The position numbers and the translations under genes were made by a program. The notes under the pieces were generated by a model, which worked only from the letters and a program-made list of their open reading frames with translations, did no database searches and was not told where the DNA came from. Positions 44,624 to 52,713 of a DNA stretch of 64,000 nucleotides are shown here, piece after piece (position 1 is the first letter of the stretch; each line of letters opens with the position of its first letter). Origin of the DNA: Sphingobacterium bovisgrunnientis (GTDB lineage: Bacteria > Bacteroidota > Bacteroidia > Sphingobacteriales > Sphingobacteriaceae); assembly GCF_009829085.1 (NCBI RefSeq), contig NZ_WUQY01000001.1, forward strand, positions 248,001-312,000, in the 5' to 3' direction.

Positions 44624-45502
44624 TTAATCTTCGTATCCGAATCTTTTCAGAATATTTTTCTTTGCTCTCCAATCTGGAACTACTTTAACAAAAAGCTCTA
44701 AAAATACCTTTCCGCCGATGAATTCTTCAATATCTTGGCGCGCATATGTGCCCACTTTTTTGATCATTGAGCCCCCAGTACCTACGATAATGTTTTTTTG
44801 TGAATCGCGCTCCACATATATTTCGGCAGATATTCTGGTAATATTATTTTCTTCTTTGTACGAAGTGACAGCCACTTCCGTACTGTAAGGGATTTCTTTT
44901 GAATACAATTTAAAGATCTTCTCGCGAATCATTTCAGAAGCAAAGAAACGCATAGATTTGTCCGTCAATTCATCTTTTTCGTAATATGGCGGATGTACTG
45001 GAAGCCTATCTTTGATATAGGTAAGGATAGGAGGTACATTATAGCCTAATAAAGCCGACATCGCAAAAATAGCTTCGGGATTAAGTTTCTCCTTCCAATA
45101 TTCAATTTTTGCACGAACTTCTTCTTCTGTTGATTTATCTATTTTATTAATTAATACTGCGATCGAAGACGAAGTGTTTTTCAATTTTGTGATAACATCT
45201 TCCTCGTCGTGCTTCTCATTGATATCAGTCACAAATAAAATAATGTCTGCATCTATTAGCGATCCTTCTACAAAACTCATCATAGATTCTTGCAAAGAAT
45301 ACTTAGGTACGATGATACCAGGCGTGTCGGAAAAGATGATTTGATGATCTTCATCGTTGACAATTCCCATAATACGGTGGCGAGTTGTTTGAGCTTTAGG
45401 AGTAATGATAGACATTTTTTCACCTACTAAAGCATTCATTAGCGTAGACTTACCTGCATTTGGCTTACCTATGATACTTACGAATCCAGCTTTGTGCGAC
45501 AT
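44624..45502 (-). CDS. era: GTPase Era
   Basis: Era binds the 3' end of 16S rRNA and assists 30S subunit maturation. The 292-aa protein has G1 GKPNAGKST (12-20), G2 with QTTRHR, G3 DTPG, G4 NKID and a C-terminal KH domain containing GTGGSMIKKVGTYARQDI. Length is normal. It is divergent from the initiator-tRNA array, so ribosome-assembly and translation-initiation genes share one control region. Confidence 0.97.
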   Translation of the reverse strand: MSHKAGFVSIIGKPNAGKSTLMNALVGEKMSIITPKAQTTRHRIMGIVNDEDHQIIFSDTPGIIVPKYSLQESMMSFVEGSLIDADIILFVTDINEKHDEEDVITKLKNTSSSIAVLINKIDKSTEEEVRAKIEYWKEKLNPEAIFAMSALLGYNVPPILTYIKDRLPVHPPYYEKDELTDKSMRFFASEMIREKIFKLYSKEIPYSTEVAVTSYKEENNITRISAEIYVERDSQKNIIVGTGGSMIKKVGTYARQDIEEFIGGKVFLELFVKVVPDWRAKKNILKRFGYED

Positions 45503-45516
45503 TATTTAAATATTTA

Positions 45517-45548
45517 TTTGTTTTACAAAGAAACAAATAATATCTTTG
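45517..45548 (+). promoter_or_regulatory. Promoter of the initiator tRNA array
   Basis: A -33 TTTG (45517-45520), a 20-bp spacer and an exact -7 TATCTTTG (45541-45548) fit the Bacteroidota consensus. The transcript would start about 70 nt before the first tRNA. Between lie two direct repeats of GATTTTGACAT (45578-45588 and 45599-45609) of unknown meaning. Confidence 0.7.
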
Positions 45549-45621
45549 TACTCCAATTAAGGGAGTAAATAATCTTTGATTTTGACATTAAGAACAAAGA
45601 TTTTGACATATAAAAATATAA

Positions 45622-45693
<72 letters not shown>

Positions 45694-45737
45694 CTAATAT
45701 TAAAAGTCTAACGCGAGGTTAGGTTTACAAAACATAA

Positions 45738-45809
<72 letters not shown>

Positions 45810-45852
45810 CTAAAATTAAAGCCTAACGCGAGGTTAGGTTTACAAAACATAA

Positions 45853-45924
<72 letters not shown>

Positions 45925-45968
45925 CTAATATTAAAAGTCTAACGAGAGGTTAGATTTTCACAACATAA

Positions 45969-46040
<72 letters not shown>

Positions 46041-46049
46041 CTAAAAATT

Positions 46050-46082
46050 AAAGCCTTACACTTCGGTGTGAGGCTTTTTTTT
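46050..46082 (+). terminator. Terminator of the initiator tRNA array
   Basis: A 12-bp stem (46050-46061 and 46066-46077, one G-T wobble) closed by a TTCG tetraloop, with a run of nine T (46074-46082). Confidence 0.9.
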
Positions 46083-46083
46083 G

Positions 46084-46209
46084 GTGCGCCCGGCATGGGC
46101 GATAACTCTAGGGTGCAAGTCCCGAACACGCCATTACAGTTGGAAGTGTTAGCCGAAGGCAAGGGTGTCCACCGTGAGGTGGAATCTGAAGGAAGCCTCA
46201 GGCAAATTC
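46084..46209 (+). mobile_element. Group II intron remnant (5' end, part of domain I)
   Basis: The sequence begins GTGCGCCCGG, the conserved group II intron 5' end. It continues with the domain I landmarks GGGTGCAAGTCCCG, AAGGGTGTCCACCGTGAGG and GAATCTGAAGGAAGCC, which I recall from complete bacterial group II introns. It stops after about 126 nt, where the insertion sequence begins. No intron-encoded reverse transcriptase and no domain V/VI are seen in the window. It starts one base after the T-run of the tRNA terminator, the kind of site used by group IIC introns. Confidence 0.65.
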
Positions 46210-46276
46210 GGATCATGTACAAAACCTGTGGAGTAGAAGAAAAATAATCGGATATTTGCATTATTATATTATTCAG

Positions 46277-46630
46277 ATGCACGATTCATTTAAAGCTTTA
46301 ATGCCTCTCATTATTCCAGAAGGGGTTTCCGATTATTTTGAAATGACCCATTATTCAAAAGGCGAATGTCGCTTGGATATATTTTTGGAGGAGATGAATG
46401 TTATTCCTGATGAATTCAAAACCAATAGCTTATTATCCAAAGGTTTTTTTGATCCCGTTACTTTACAAGATTTTCCTATTCGTGGTCAGCAAGTTTATTT
46501 ACATGTTAAACGTCGAAGATGGCTCAATCAAGATACTGGTAAGGTAGTTTATAGGGATTGGAATTTAGTAGCAAAAGGAACGCGTGTCACATCAGATTTC
46601 GCGGCTTTTTTAAAAGGTATCAGCGGATAA
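46277..46630 (+). CDS. ISAon1-type transposase N-terminal region protein
   Basis: A 117-aa protein (ATG at 46277; an in-frame TTG at 46256 is possible). It carries the typical opening of ISAon1-type elements (FKALMPLIIPEGVSDYFEM) and the conserved VHRRRW-like segment (YLHVKRRRWLNQ), probably part of the DNA-binding region. It ends in a short 14-nt overlap with the frame of the catalytic part. Confidence 0.8.
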   Translation: MHDSFKALMPLIIPEGVSDYFEMTHYSKGECRLDIFLEEMNVIPDEFKTNSLLSKGFFDPVTLQDFPIRGQQVYLHVKRRRWLNQDTGKVVYRDWNLVAKGTRVTSDFAAFLKGISG

Positions 46631-47606
46631 TCAAGCGCATAGCATCGAAACTATTAGCTCATTTTATGGTATATCCGCCAATAAATTAAGGCGATATTAC
46701 CGTAATAAACTCAGTGGTTTTCAACAGTGGGCCCATCGCGAAAATGCACAGGAAGGACTAATATTTCCAAAGAATATAGGTAGTAGTCTTTCCATTGATG
46801 AAACCAGTCTTTCTCATGGTGAACTTTATACGGTGGTAACTAATAAAGAAGCTCACGGAAAGAAAGGGACTATAGTTGCAATTCTCAAAGGAACTAAATC
46901 CGATAGTATTATCCCTGTGCTTCAACAAATTCCACTCCGATTACGCAACAAAGTACGGGAAATAACACTTGACTTAGCTGGTAATATGGGGATTATAGCT
47001 AAGAAGTGTTTTGCTAATGCAGTGCAGGTTATTGATCGCTTTCATGTGCAGCAATTGGCAACTGAGGCACTTCAAGAAATCCGGATAAAACACCGTTGGG
47101 AAGCTATTGATGAAGAAAATATTGCCATTGAAGACGCTAAAAAGAGGAAAGAAACTTACTGTCCAGAAATCCTATCAAATGGCGATACTATAAAGCAAAT
47201 GCTAGCTAGAAGTCGCTATTTACTCTATAAAAGTGAACATAAATGGACAGTAGAACAAAAGGAAAGAGCTAGTTTACTATTTGAACGCTATACTGAAATT
47301 CAAAAGGCTTACAAATTATGCCAAGAACTATCTTGGATATACAACACAACTGTAGATAAAATATATGCTTTTACACGACTAGCTAAATGGGCTGAGAAGG
47401 TAGAGCAAGCTGGGTTCATGTCTTTCAATACCGTGTCAAGAACTATAAATACGCATCACAAAAAGATTCTAAACTACTTTGATAACAGAAGTACCAATGC
47501 TTCAGCAGAATCTTTTAATGCAAAAATAAAAGCATTCAGAAGTCAGTTTAGAGGGGTTCGTGATATCAATTTTTTCTTATTCAGATTGACTAAGTTATTT
47601 GCTTAG
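46614..47606 (+). CDS. ISAon1-type DDE transposase, catalytic part
   Basis: The frame is open from 46614 and encodes the ISL3-type catalytic domain: the first Asp in LSIDETSLSHGELYT (codon at 46797), the second in LDLAGNMG, the DRFHVQ motif, and the Glu in ASAESFNAKIKAF near the C-terminus. No ATG, GTG or TTG occurs in this frame before 46833, which lies after the first catalytic Asp. The full protein therefore needs a +1 shift from the N-terminal frame inside the 14-nt overlap, or the element has suffered an indel. Otherwise it looks intact. Confidence 0.8.
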   Translation, partial: KVSADNQAHSIETISSFYGISANKLRRYYRNKLSGFQQWAHRENAQEGLIFPKNIGSSLSIDETSLSHGELYTVVTNKEAHGKKGTIVAILKGTKSDSIIPVLQQIPLRLRNKVREITLDLAGNMGIIAKKCFANAVQVIDRFHVQQLATEALQEIRIKHRWEAIDEENIAIEDAKKRKETYCPEILSNGDTIKQMLARSRYLLYKSEHKWTVEQKERASLLFERYTEIQKAYKLCQELSWIYNTTVDKIYAFTRLAKWAEKVEQAGFMSFNTVSRTINTHHKKILNYFDNRSTNASAESFNAKIKAFRSQFRGVRDINFFLFRLTKLFA

Positions 47607-47689
47607 TCCACAGGTTTTGTACATGATCCGTTTTAATTTAATTTTAAATTATTATTTGTAGAGAGTTGGCTATAAGTTAATGCAAGGAC

Positions 47690-47738
47690 AAAAAAAGCCT
47701 CACTAGTTAGTGAAGCTTTTCGTGATCCCGCTGGGATT
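47690..47738 (-). other. tRNA-Lys 3'-end fragment with terminator
   Basis: Plus-strand positions 47722-47738 match exactly the last 17 bp of the tRNA-Lys genes (T-arm 3' half, acceptor strand and 1 nt beyond). On the minus strand the fragment is followed by a hairpin and T-run (47690-47718), different in sequence from the terminators of the intact copies. The rest of the tRNA is missing. It may be a decayed tRNA or an old integration site. Confidence 0.55.
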
Positions 47739-47816
47739 GGCTCAGCCCCACCTTGCCCGCACGCATACTTTGAGCCTTCTTTGAATCGAACCCCTCTTTT
47801 CGCCCTTTCAGGGTAC

Positions 47817-47846
47817 AAAAAAAAGCCCAATCTTTCGATTGAGCTT
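47817..47846 (-). terminator. Terminator of tRNA-Lys copy 1
   Basis: On the minus strand a 10-bp stem with a GAAA loop is followed by eight T. The same hairpin, with one loop change, follows tRNA-Lys copy 2. Confidence 0.85.
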
Positions 47847-47852
47847 GTTTTG

Positions 47853-47925
47853 TGATCCCGCTGGGATTCGAACCCAGGACCCATACATTAAAAGTGTATT
47901 GCTCTACCAGCTGAGCTACGGAATC
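47853..47925 (-). tRNA. tRNA-Lys (TTT), copy 1
   Basis: A 73-nt cloverleaf on the minus strand with anticodon TTT in the loop CTTTTAA. The acceptor stem GATTCCG pairs with CGGGATC (one G-T), the T-arm is standard and the discriminator is A. CCA is not encoded. It is identical to the copy at 58558-58630. Confidence 0.96.
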
Positions 47926-47967
47926 TTACTCTTTTTCTTGAAGTTTCCTTCGTTGTTTGGAGTGATG

Positions 47968-47998
47968 CAAAGGTAGGTTTTTTAGTTGTAATTGCAAA
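47968..47998 (-). promoter_or_regulatory. Promoter of tRNA-Lys copy 1
   Basis: On the minus strand TTTG (47995-47998), a 19-bp spacer and an exact -7 TACCTTTG (47968-47975). The box and the leader up to CGAAGG are conserved at the second tRNA-Lys gene, with the same 19-bp spacing. Confidence 0.75.
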
Positions 47999-48143
47999 TT
48001 ATAGCCAAATAAAAATTTGACTTTTGTTGTAAATGGCTCTTTTTGTGTTGATTATTTTTGAAAATAGTATTTCTAATTCTCAACCGTAAGCAAAAACACA
48101 TGACCAACTTTCAATTTTAAGCTAATTACTGTAATATTTATAA

Positions 48144-48183
48144 CCTAAAAGAGCAGATTTGATTCCAAATCTGCTCTTTTAGG
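48144..48183 (-). terminator. Terminator after the DUF3472 gene
   Basis: A perfect 17-bp inverted repeat (48144-48160 and 48167-48183) with a 6-nt loop, 20 bp beyond the DUF3472 stop. It separates that gene from the tRNA-Lys promoter. Confidence 0.8.
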
Positions 48184-48202
48184 AACTTTAAAACAAGCTA
48201 AA

Positions 48203-49468
48203 CTAGGGTAATTCAGCGAAATTAACTGACGGTGCTACTTGTTGATTTTCGAATTTGAAAATCGTAGCAGGTTGCTCAACCTCGTCAAAAAAACCACCCA
48301 TTTTTAGGAAGTAGCCATTCGATGTTTTACCTCCAGTTGCATCAACACGATTACCCTGTTTGTAGGTGGCATCTACTGTTAATCTTGCTTGTTCCATTTT
48401 GTGCCACTCGCCATTATAGACCCATTGATTTTTGAATTCAACTTGACGCGTCAAATATCCTTGGTTAGGGTTGAAGTTTTCTAAGAAGCTATGAAAACCT
48501 TTTAAATAGGTATTTGTTTTAGGACGTTTGAAACTTGCAATTAAATCCCATTTGTTTATTTCTGGTACAAAAAACCAAGCTGTATAATCTGTATTTCCTT
48601 TTCCGTCAGGTTCTCCTTTTAATAAGAATTTGTAGGTCACACCAGATTTCCAATTATAACGTCTAAAACTTTGACCACCTGAGCCTTCGTTTCCAAATTC
48701 GCCGGTGTTGACATTTTGACCTTTTTTCAAGAGTTTGATCTTTTGATTTTCAGGAATGGCATTAGGATCATCTGTGTGAAAAGGACTCCAAACTGAAAAT
48801 AAAATTCGACGTTCCGTTTCAGAGTTCACTTGAATACCGAAATAGCCTTCACTAAATCCATTTGCCATAAAATAAGTCCCAATTACGTCTTGACCTTCTG
48901 GAACCAAAATTTCATTGTAGTAATAGGTTGTGTTTTCAACCTGTGGACCGTACCCCAAGTGGCACGATGGACCTCTGCGTGTCCAATAGAAGTTATCAGC
49001 ATCACGGCAGTAAATAACACCATTTGTGGTAGCAGCTCCTTCTAAAAGCACAGCTTCAATATCAACATTGCCTGTCGAGGAAATAAAATCAACACTTTTG
49101 TAACCGCTTTGCGCAATATTAAACGATCCTAAATCAATAGTTTGATAATCTTTTGATACAATTTTTATTTTTCTTTTCTCCTTTCCAACTGCAATTTCTA
49201 TAGTGGAAGGGGCTTCATCAAGCGATTTTGCGGTTAATTTCACCACTAAATTTCCAGTATTTGCTAATTTGAAATATGTACTTACTTTCTTTGAGTTTGG
49301 AGAAAGTTGTACACTATTTTTCTGCACAGCTGATTTACCATTATTGTAGCCAATTTCAAATGAGTTGCCTGCAACAGGAATTAAAAATGTTGTTTTTTCG
49401 GGTTGTTGAGCTTTGCTACTTGCTAGGAATAATACAATTAAGCAAACCGTATTGAATAATCTAATCAT
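48203..49468 (-). CDS. DUF3472 secreted protein
   Basis: A 421-aa exported protein with a signal peptide (1-20, cleaved near SKAQQ). Residues about 22-140 fit the DUF5077-type beta domain that often precedes DUF3472. Residues 150-400 have the DUF3472 features YFMANGFSEGYFGIQVNSETERRILFSVW (in separate strands), GGQSFRRYNWKSGVTYKFLL and YTAWFFVP. Such proteins are common in Bacteroidota and are usually thought to bind or process polysaccharide, without proof. It is a single gene; the 200-bp gap upstream shows no clear element. Confidence 0.85.
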   Translation of the reverse strand: MIRLFNTVCLIVLFLASSKAQQPEKTTFLIPVAGNSFEIGYNNGKSAVQKNSVQLSPNSKKVSTYFKLANTGNLVVKLTAKSLDEAPSTIEIAVGKEKRKIKIVSKDYQTIDLGSFNIAQSGYKSVDFISSTGNVDIEAVLLEGAATTNGVIYCRDADNFYWTRRGPSCHLGYGPQVENTTYYYNEILVPEGQDVIGTYFMANGFSEGYFGIQVNSETERRILFSVWSPFHTDDPNAIPENQKIKLLKKGQNVNTGEFGNEGSGGQSFRRYNWKSGVTYKFLLKGEPDGKGNTDYTAWFFVPEINKWDLIASFKRPKTNTYLKGFHSFLENFNPNQGYLTRQVEFKNQWVYNGEWHKMEQARLTVDATYKQGNRVDATGGKTSNGYFLKMGGFFDEVEQPATIFKFENQQVAPSVNFAELP

Positions 49469-49668
49469 AAAAGTTATAGTTATGAAGTGAATTTATTCAT
49501 TTTTTATAAGAAAATACCGGCTGTACAGATACGAAAGGTGAGAAGTGGCTAAGAATCGTATAATCAAACGGTTGTCTTAAATTGTAAAATTTTAGTGCAT
49601 GTCAAATAAAGAATTTTAATTTTTTAATTTCCTCAAGTCATTAACTTTTCCTTGTGAATTTTTGATTG

Positions 49669-50208
49669 CTAATTGCTCAATTTTCGCTTGTAATGAATTT
49701 GTACTAGACCTGTATCGTACGACTTGGAACTAATGAATTCTAAATTTTGTTCAGGTCTATTATTTTGAAATAATCGTATGCCATCTCCAAGTAAAACTGG
49801 CACGATTGAAATCGTCATTTCATCAATCAAATCTTCCTTTAGCAAGGAATTGATTATTTCAGCACCGCCATCACAATACATATTTTTGCCGGGTTGAGAT
49901 TTTAATCTGACTATGAGATTTTTTAAATCTTCACTATAGAAAAATGTTCGGCCAACATTGGTCAGCGGAGTCCTGCTAATCACATATACATCACGATCAC
50001 CATTATCATAATGCGTTGTGCCTATATTATTCTTTACCCAATCGTAGGTTTTACGTCCAATAATTAACGTGTCTATGGTGGCGATGAAGTCATTGTAACC
50101 ATAATCTTCGCCATTTTTTTCTACTAATTTTAGAAAACTTAGGTCATCGTTAGGTTTTGCAATATAGCCGTCTAGGCTACAGGCAATAAATAAGCAAAGT
50201 TTACGCAT
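49669..50208 (-). CDS. Dihydrofolate reductase-fold protein (RibD C-terminal family)
   Basis: A 179-aa cytoplasmic protein with the fold of RibD reductase domains. It shows SLDGYIAKPNDD (12-23), LIIGRKTYDW (about 48-57), DVYVISRTP, YCDGGAEIINSLL and ISIVPVLLGDGIRLF. These NADPH-dependent family members lack a known general substrate. It is smaller than true RibD, and the complete ribD gene lies elsewhere (59725), so this is a stand-alone reductase. Confidence 0.88.
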   Translation of the reverse strand: MRKLCLFIACSLDGYIAKPNDDLSFLKLVEKNGEDYGYNDFIATIDTLIIGRKTYDWVKNNIGTTHYDNGDRDVYVISRTPLTNVGRTFFYSEDLKNLIVRLKSQPGKNMYCDGGAEIINSLLKEDLIDEMTISIVPVLLGDGIRLFQNNRPEQNLEFISSKSYDTGLVQIHYKRKLSN

Positions 50209-50262
50209 GGATTGATATTTTTGATAAATTTTGGTGTTAGAAATATGTTTTTCTTAATAGTG

Positions 50263-50652
50263 TTAAACAAGAATTGTTTCTATCAATACCGCATTTTTTG
50301 ATTGGTCATAATAGGTACAAGTCATTTCGAACAGATCTACAATCCATTTCTCAATACCTGTTTCGGCGCAATGCGTGCAAAAGGTATAATAATCTGTTTG
50401 CCCTTTTTGATGAATTTTTAGGTAATTTTTAAATTGCTCCAAGTCTACCTGAGTAGAGATTTCTAGGTTTTCGTATTTTGATGTGGACTGAGTCTGAAAG
50501 CCATTGTTCCCAATATACACCGTATGACTATCACGAACCCAAGTTTCAAAAGCTAATACGCCTAATTCCTTAATTGCTTGAATATATTTGGGAAAGTCAG
50601 CACCTGATTTTACTTTTTCGTGCGCATCTTCAATTTGTTGGACGGAAAACAT
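50263..50652 (-). CDS. DUF1398 (YbcV-like) protein
   Basis: A 129-aa soluble protein recognised by FSVQQIEDAHEKVKSGADFPK at its start and QKGQTDYYTFCTHCAETGIEKW in the middle, the conserved core of DUF1398. No function is established for this family. An exact -7 box (minus-strand TATATTTG, 50675-50682) lies 22 nt before the ATG. It is separated by 54 bp from the reductase-fold gene in the same direction. Confidence 0.85.
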   Translation of the reverse strand: MFSVQQIEDAHEKVKSGADFPKYIQAIKELGVLAFETWVRDSHTVYIGNNGFQTQSTSKYENLEISTQVDLEQFKNYLKIHQKGQTDYYTFCTHCAETGIEKWIVDLFEMTCTYYDQSKNAVLIETILV

Positions 50653-50853
50653 AAAGCTAATTGATTAATGTTTTCAAATATACTAACTGAACATGACAAC
50701 TGATTGTCAGCAGTATTCAAATTTTTTTTAATATCATAAGGTATATTGATTCGTACTTTCATATTATTCGTGTGGATGAGTCTGTCAATGAATCTGAACT
50801 TATTCCAAGTAGCTCTTTTCTCTGGAAACAACAATTATTTATTGATTAAAGTA

Positions 50854-50910
50854 AAGAGCTCAATAATTGATTGAGCTCTTGCTTGAAACCGGTGGCTTTC
50901 ATGGAAAGCC
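50854..50910 (-). terminator. Two hairpins ending the signalling operon
   Basis: Downstream of the last receiver gene (minus strand) are two stems: 50894-50900 with 50904-50910 (7 bp, 3-nt loop) and 50854-50863 with 50871-50880 (10 bp, 7-nt loop). The second is followed by TTTACTTTAA, a weak U-tract. Confidence 0.55.
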
Positions 50911-50928
50911 TATGTATGTGTGATTATT

Positions 50929-51303
50929 TTAAGTGGTAATAGAATTGATGGTAAGTTCAACCTTTTTTTCCAATTCATCCAAATCAAATGGCTTGGATAA
51001 ATAAGTCTCTGCTCCAGCGCGATTTGCCAGTGTTTCTACATCGTTATTTGCTGAACAATAAATTACTGGAATGTCTTTATAATCTGGATGATTTTTTAGA
51101 AGCTTAGTGGCTTCTACGCCACCTATTTCAGGTATCCAATTGTCCATGATGACTAAATTTGGTTTCACTTTAGCCACTTTCTCAATAATATCATGCGACG
51201 TAGAAGATATTTCTACGTGATATCCTGCGCTTTCGAGCACTATTGAAAATATTTCTAAAATAGCTTTATCGTCATCAAATACGAGTATCGTCTTATTTTT
51301 CAT
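50929..51303 (-). CDS. Single-domain response regulator (CheY-like)
   Basis: A 124-aa receiver domain with no output domain. The acidic pocket is D10/D11/D12 (FDDDK), the phosphoacceptor is D54 in VIMDNWIP, the switch Ser is in YCSANN, and the Lys is in YLSKPFD. It is the last gene of a six-gene signalling operon, 15 bp after the CheB gene. It may carry phosphoryl groups between the hybrid kinases or bind a partner protein. Confidence 0.92.
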   Translation of the reverse strand: MKNKTILVFDDDKAILEIFSIVLESAGYHVEISSTSHDIIEKVAKVKPNLVIMDNWIPEIGGVEATKLLKNHPDYKDIPVIYCSANNDVETLANRAGAETYLSKPFDLDELEKKVELTINSITT

Positions 51304-51318
51304 AGGTATGCTGATCCT

Positions 51319-51882
51319 TTATTTTTTCAAATGATTAATATATGTTGCCATATGCTCGGGTAGGAGTTGGCTAATTTCTGGTATCTTCTCTAGAGCTTGC
51401 TGCGGCATATAACTTACTTCTGCTGTTTTCGGATCTTGAATGGCTACCTTTCCGTGGTGATAAAGTATAGTTTTTAACCCTTCTACGCCGTCTTGGCTGC
51501 CTCCCGAAAGTAAAATAGCAGCAGCAGTATCGTGGAATATACGTGCGGCAGATTCGAATGTGACGTCTATGGATGGTCGCGAATAATTTACTTTTTCGGA
51601 AGCATCCAAAGCAATATACTGCTCGTTCTCAAATAGTAAATGATAATCTGCTGGCACCAGGTAAATAGTGCCATTTTCTAGCTTAGTTTTGTCTTCCACT
51701 TCCTGCACCTTCATCGCAGTGGAGGTTTCAAAAAGCTGATGCAAAGTACTTTTTGGATATGCTTTGCGGTGCAAAATAATAATAATAGGAAAGCCAATCT
51801 CGACATGAATGTCGGGCAATAATTGCAATAGTACGGGTATACTACCTGCTGATCCACCTATTAATAATACTTTTGTTTGCAT
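51319..51882 (-). CDS. CheB-type protein-glutamate methylesterase, catalytic domain only
   Basis: A 187-aa methylesterase domain that removes methyl esters from glutamate side chains. The triad is visible: S11 in IGGSAGS, H38 in ILHRK and D131 in GGSQDGVEG. It lacks the N-terminal receiver domain of classical CheB, so its control must come from a partner. The CheR gene is 7 bp upstream. No chemoreceptor is in the window, so its target is probably a protein of this operon. Confidence 0.92.
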   Translation of the reverse strand: MQTKVLLIGGSAGSIPVLLQLLPDIHVEIGFPIIIILHRKAYPKSTLHQLFETSTAMKVQEVEDKTKLENGTIYLVPADYHLLFENEQYIALDASEKVNYSRPSIDVTFESAARIFHDTAAAILLSGGSQDGVEGLKTILYHHGKVAIQDPKTAEVSYMPQQALEKIPEISQLLPEHMATYINHLKK

Positions 51883-51889
51883 GCAATTG

Positions 51890-52711
51890 TTAACTTATTT
51901 TTTGCCAAATCTTTTGACCTTTAAATTGTTTGTACCGTTTTTCTAGTAAGGAAAAACGTATAGTCTCTTTATCACCTAAAGCTAAATAACCCAATGGTTG
52001 CAAGCTATTGTCAAACAATTCAAACACTTTGTTTTGAAGATCTTTGTCAAAATATATCAATACATTTCGACACATAATCAGTTGAAATTCGTTGAAAGAA
52101 CTGTCTGATACAAGATTGTGTGTCGAAAATAATATTCTACTTTTCAAATCTTCTTGTAATTTTACCACGTCATACATTGCCGTGTAATAGCTGGAAAAAT
52201 CTACTGTTCCGCCAGAATGAATGTAATTTTCAGAATATTGTTTCATCACACTCAACTGAAATATTCCTTTCGAAGCCTTCTCAATCACCGTTGGATTAAT
52301 ATCAGTTGCGTAAATTAATGCTTTGTGATAAAGGTTGATTTCCTTTAGTAGAATAGCGATAGAATATGCTTCTTCACCAGTGGAACAGCCTGCCACCCAA
52401 ATGCGAATAAACGGATACGTTCCCAATTTTGGAAGAATATCGTTGCGAAGTTTTTTGTAAAACAAAGGATCACGAAACATTTCTGTCACATTAACAGTAA
52501 TCTCTTCTACGAAGCGCTGCAAATAGGACTTATCACTGATTACTTTGTATCGTAATTCTGCAAAACTTGCAAACTTGTCTACCAAACAAATTCTATTCAA
52601 GCGTCTTTTTAGTGATGCTTTACTGTATTGCGAAAAATCATAACCGTATAATACCGATACATCGTCCAAAAGCAATTCCATTTCATCATCTCGGATAATA
52701 TCTAGCTCCAT
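51890..52711 (-). CDS. CheR-type protein-glutamate O-methyltransferase
   Basis: A 273-aa SAM-dependent methyltransferase. The N-terminal helical domain (about 1-70, including YSKASLKRRLNR) precedes the catalytic domain with VTEMFRDP, the SAM motif VAGCSTGEEAYS and MCRNVLIYFD. Classical CheR methylates chemoreceptor coiled coils. No MCP, CheA or CheW is present here, so the long coiled coil of the neighbouring hybrid kinase is a possible substrate (inference). It starts 2 bp after the single receiver gene. Confidence 0.93.
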   Translation of the reverse strand: MELDIIRDDEMELLLDDVSVLYGYDFSQYSKASLKRRLNRICLVDKFASFAELRYKVISDKSYLQRFVEEITVNVTEMFRDPLFYKKLRNDILPKLGTYPFIRIWVAGCSTGEEAYSIAILLKEINLYHKALIYATDINPTVIEKASKGIFQLSVMKQYSENYIHSGGTVDFSSYYTAMYDVVKLQEDLKSRILFSTHNLVSDSSFNEFQLIMCRNVLIYFDKDLQNKVFELFDNSLQPLGYLALGDKETIRFSLLEKRYKQFKGQKIWQKIS

Positions 52712-52713
52712 TT

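Larger units (their letters stand above)
46210..47629 (+). mobile_element. Insertion sequence of the ISL3 family, ISAon1 type
   Basis: A 1420-bp element bounded by perfect 23-bp terminal inverted repeats (46210-46232 and 47607-47629, beginning GGATCATGTACAAAACC; one more flanking base pair also matches). It encodes an N-terminal region protein and a DDE transposase in two frames, the usual ISAon1 layout. I saw no convincing 8-bp target duplication: the flanks are only loosely similar AT-rich DNA. The left flank is the group II intron remnant; the right flank is not intron-like. Confidence 0.85.

Noticed and set aside
46195-47645. Target-site duplication around the insertion sequence
   Set aside because: The flanks are AT-rich and only loosely alike; no exact direct repeat of 6-8 bp is present.
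47633-47884. An 83-codon minus-strand frame before tRNA-Lys copy 1
   Set aside because: It runs through the 5' part of tRNA-Lys, its terminator and the tRNA fragment, and has no promoter or family resemblance.
50610-50834. A 74-codon minus-strand frame overlapping the DUF1398 start
   Set aside because: It overlaps the recognised gene in another frame, and a -7 box for DUF1398 lies inside it.
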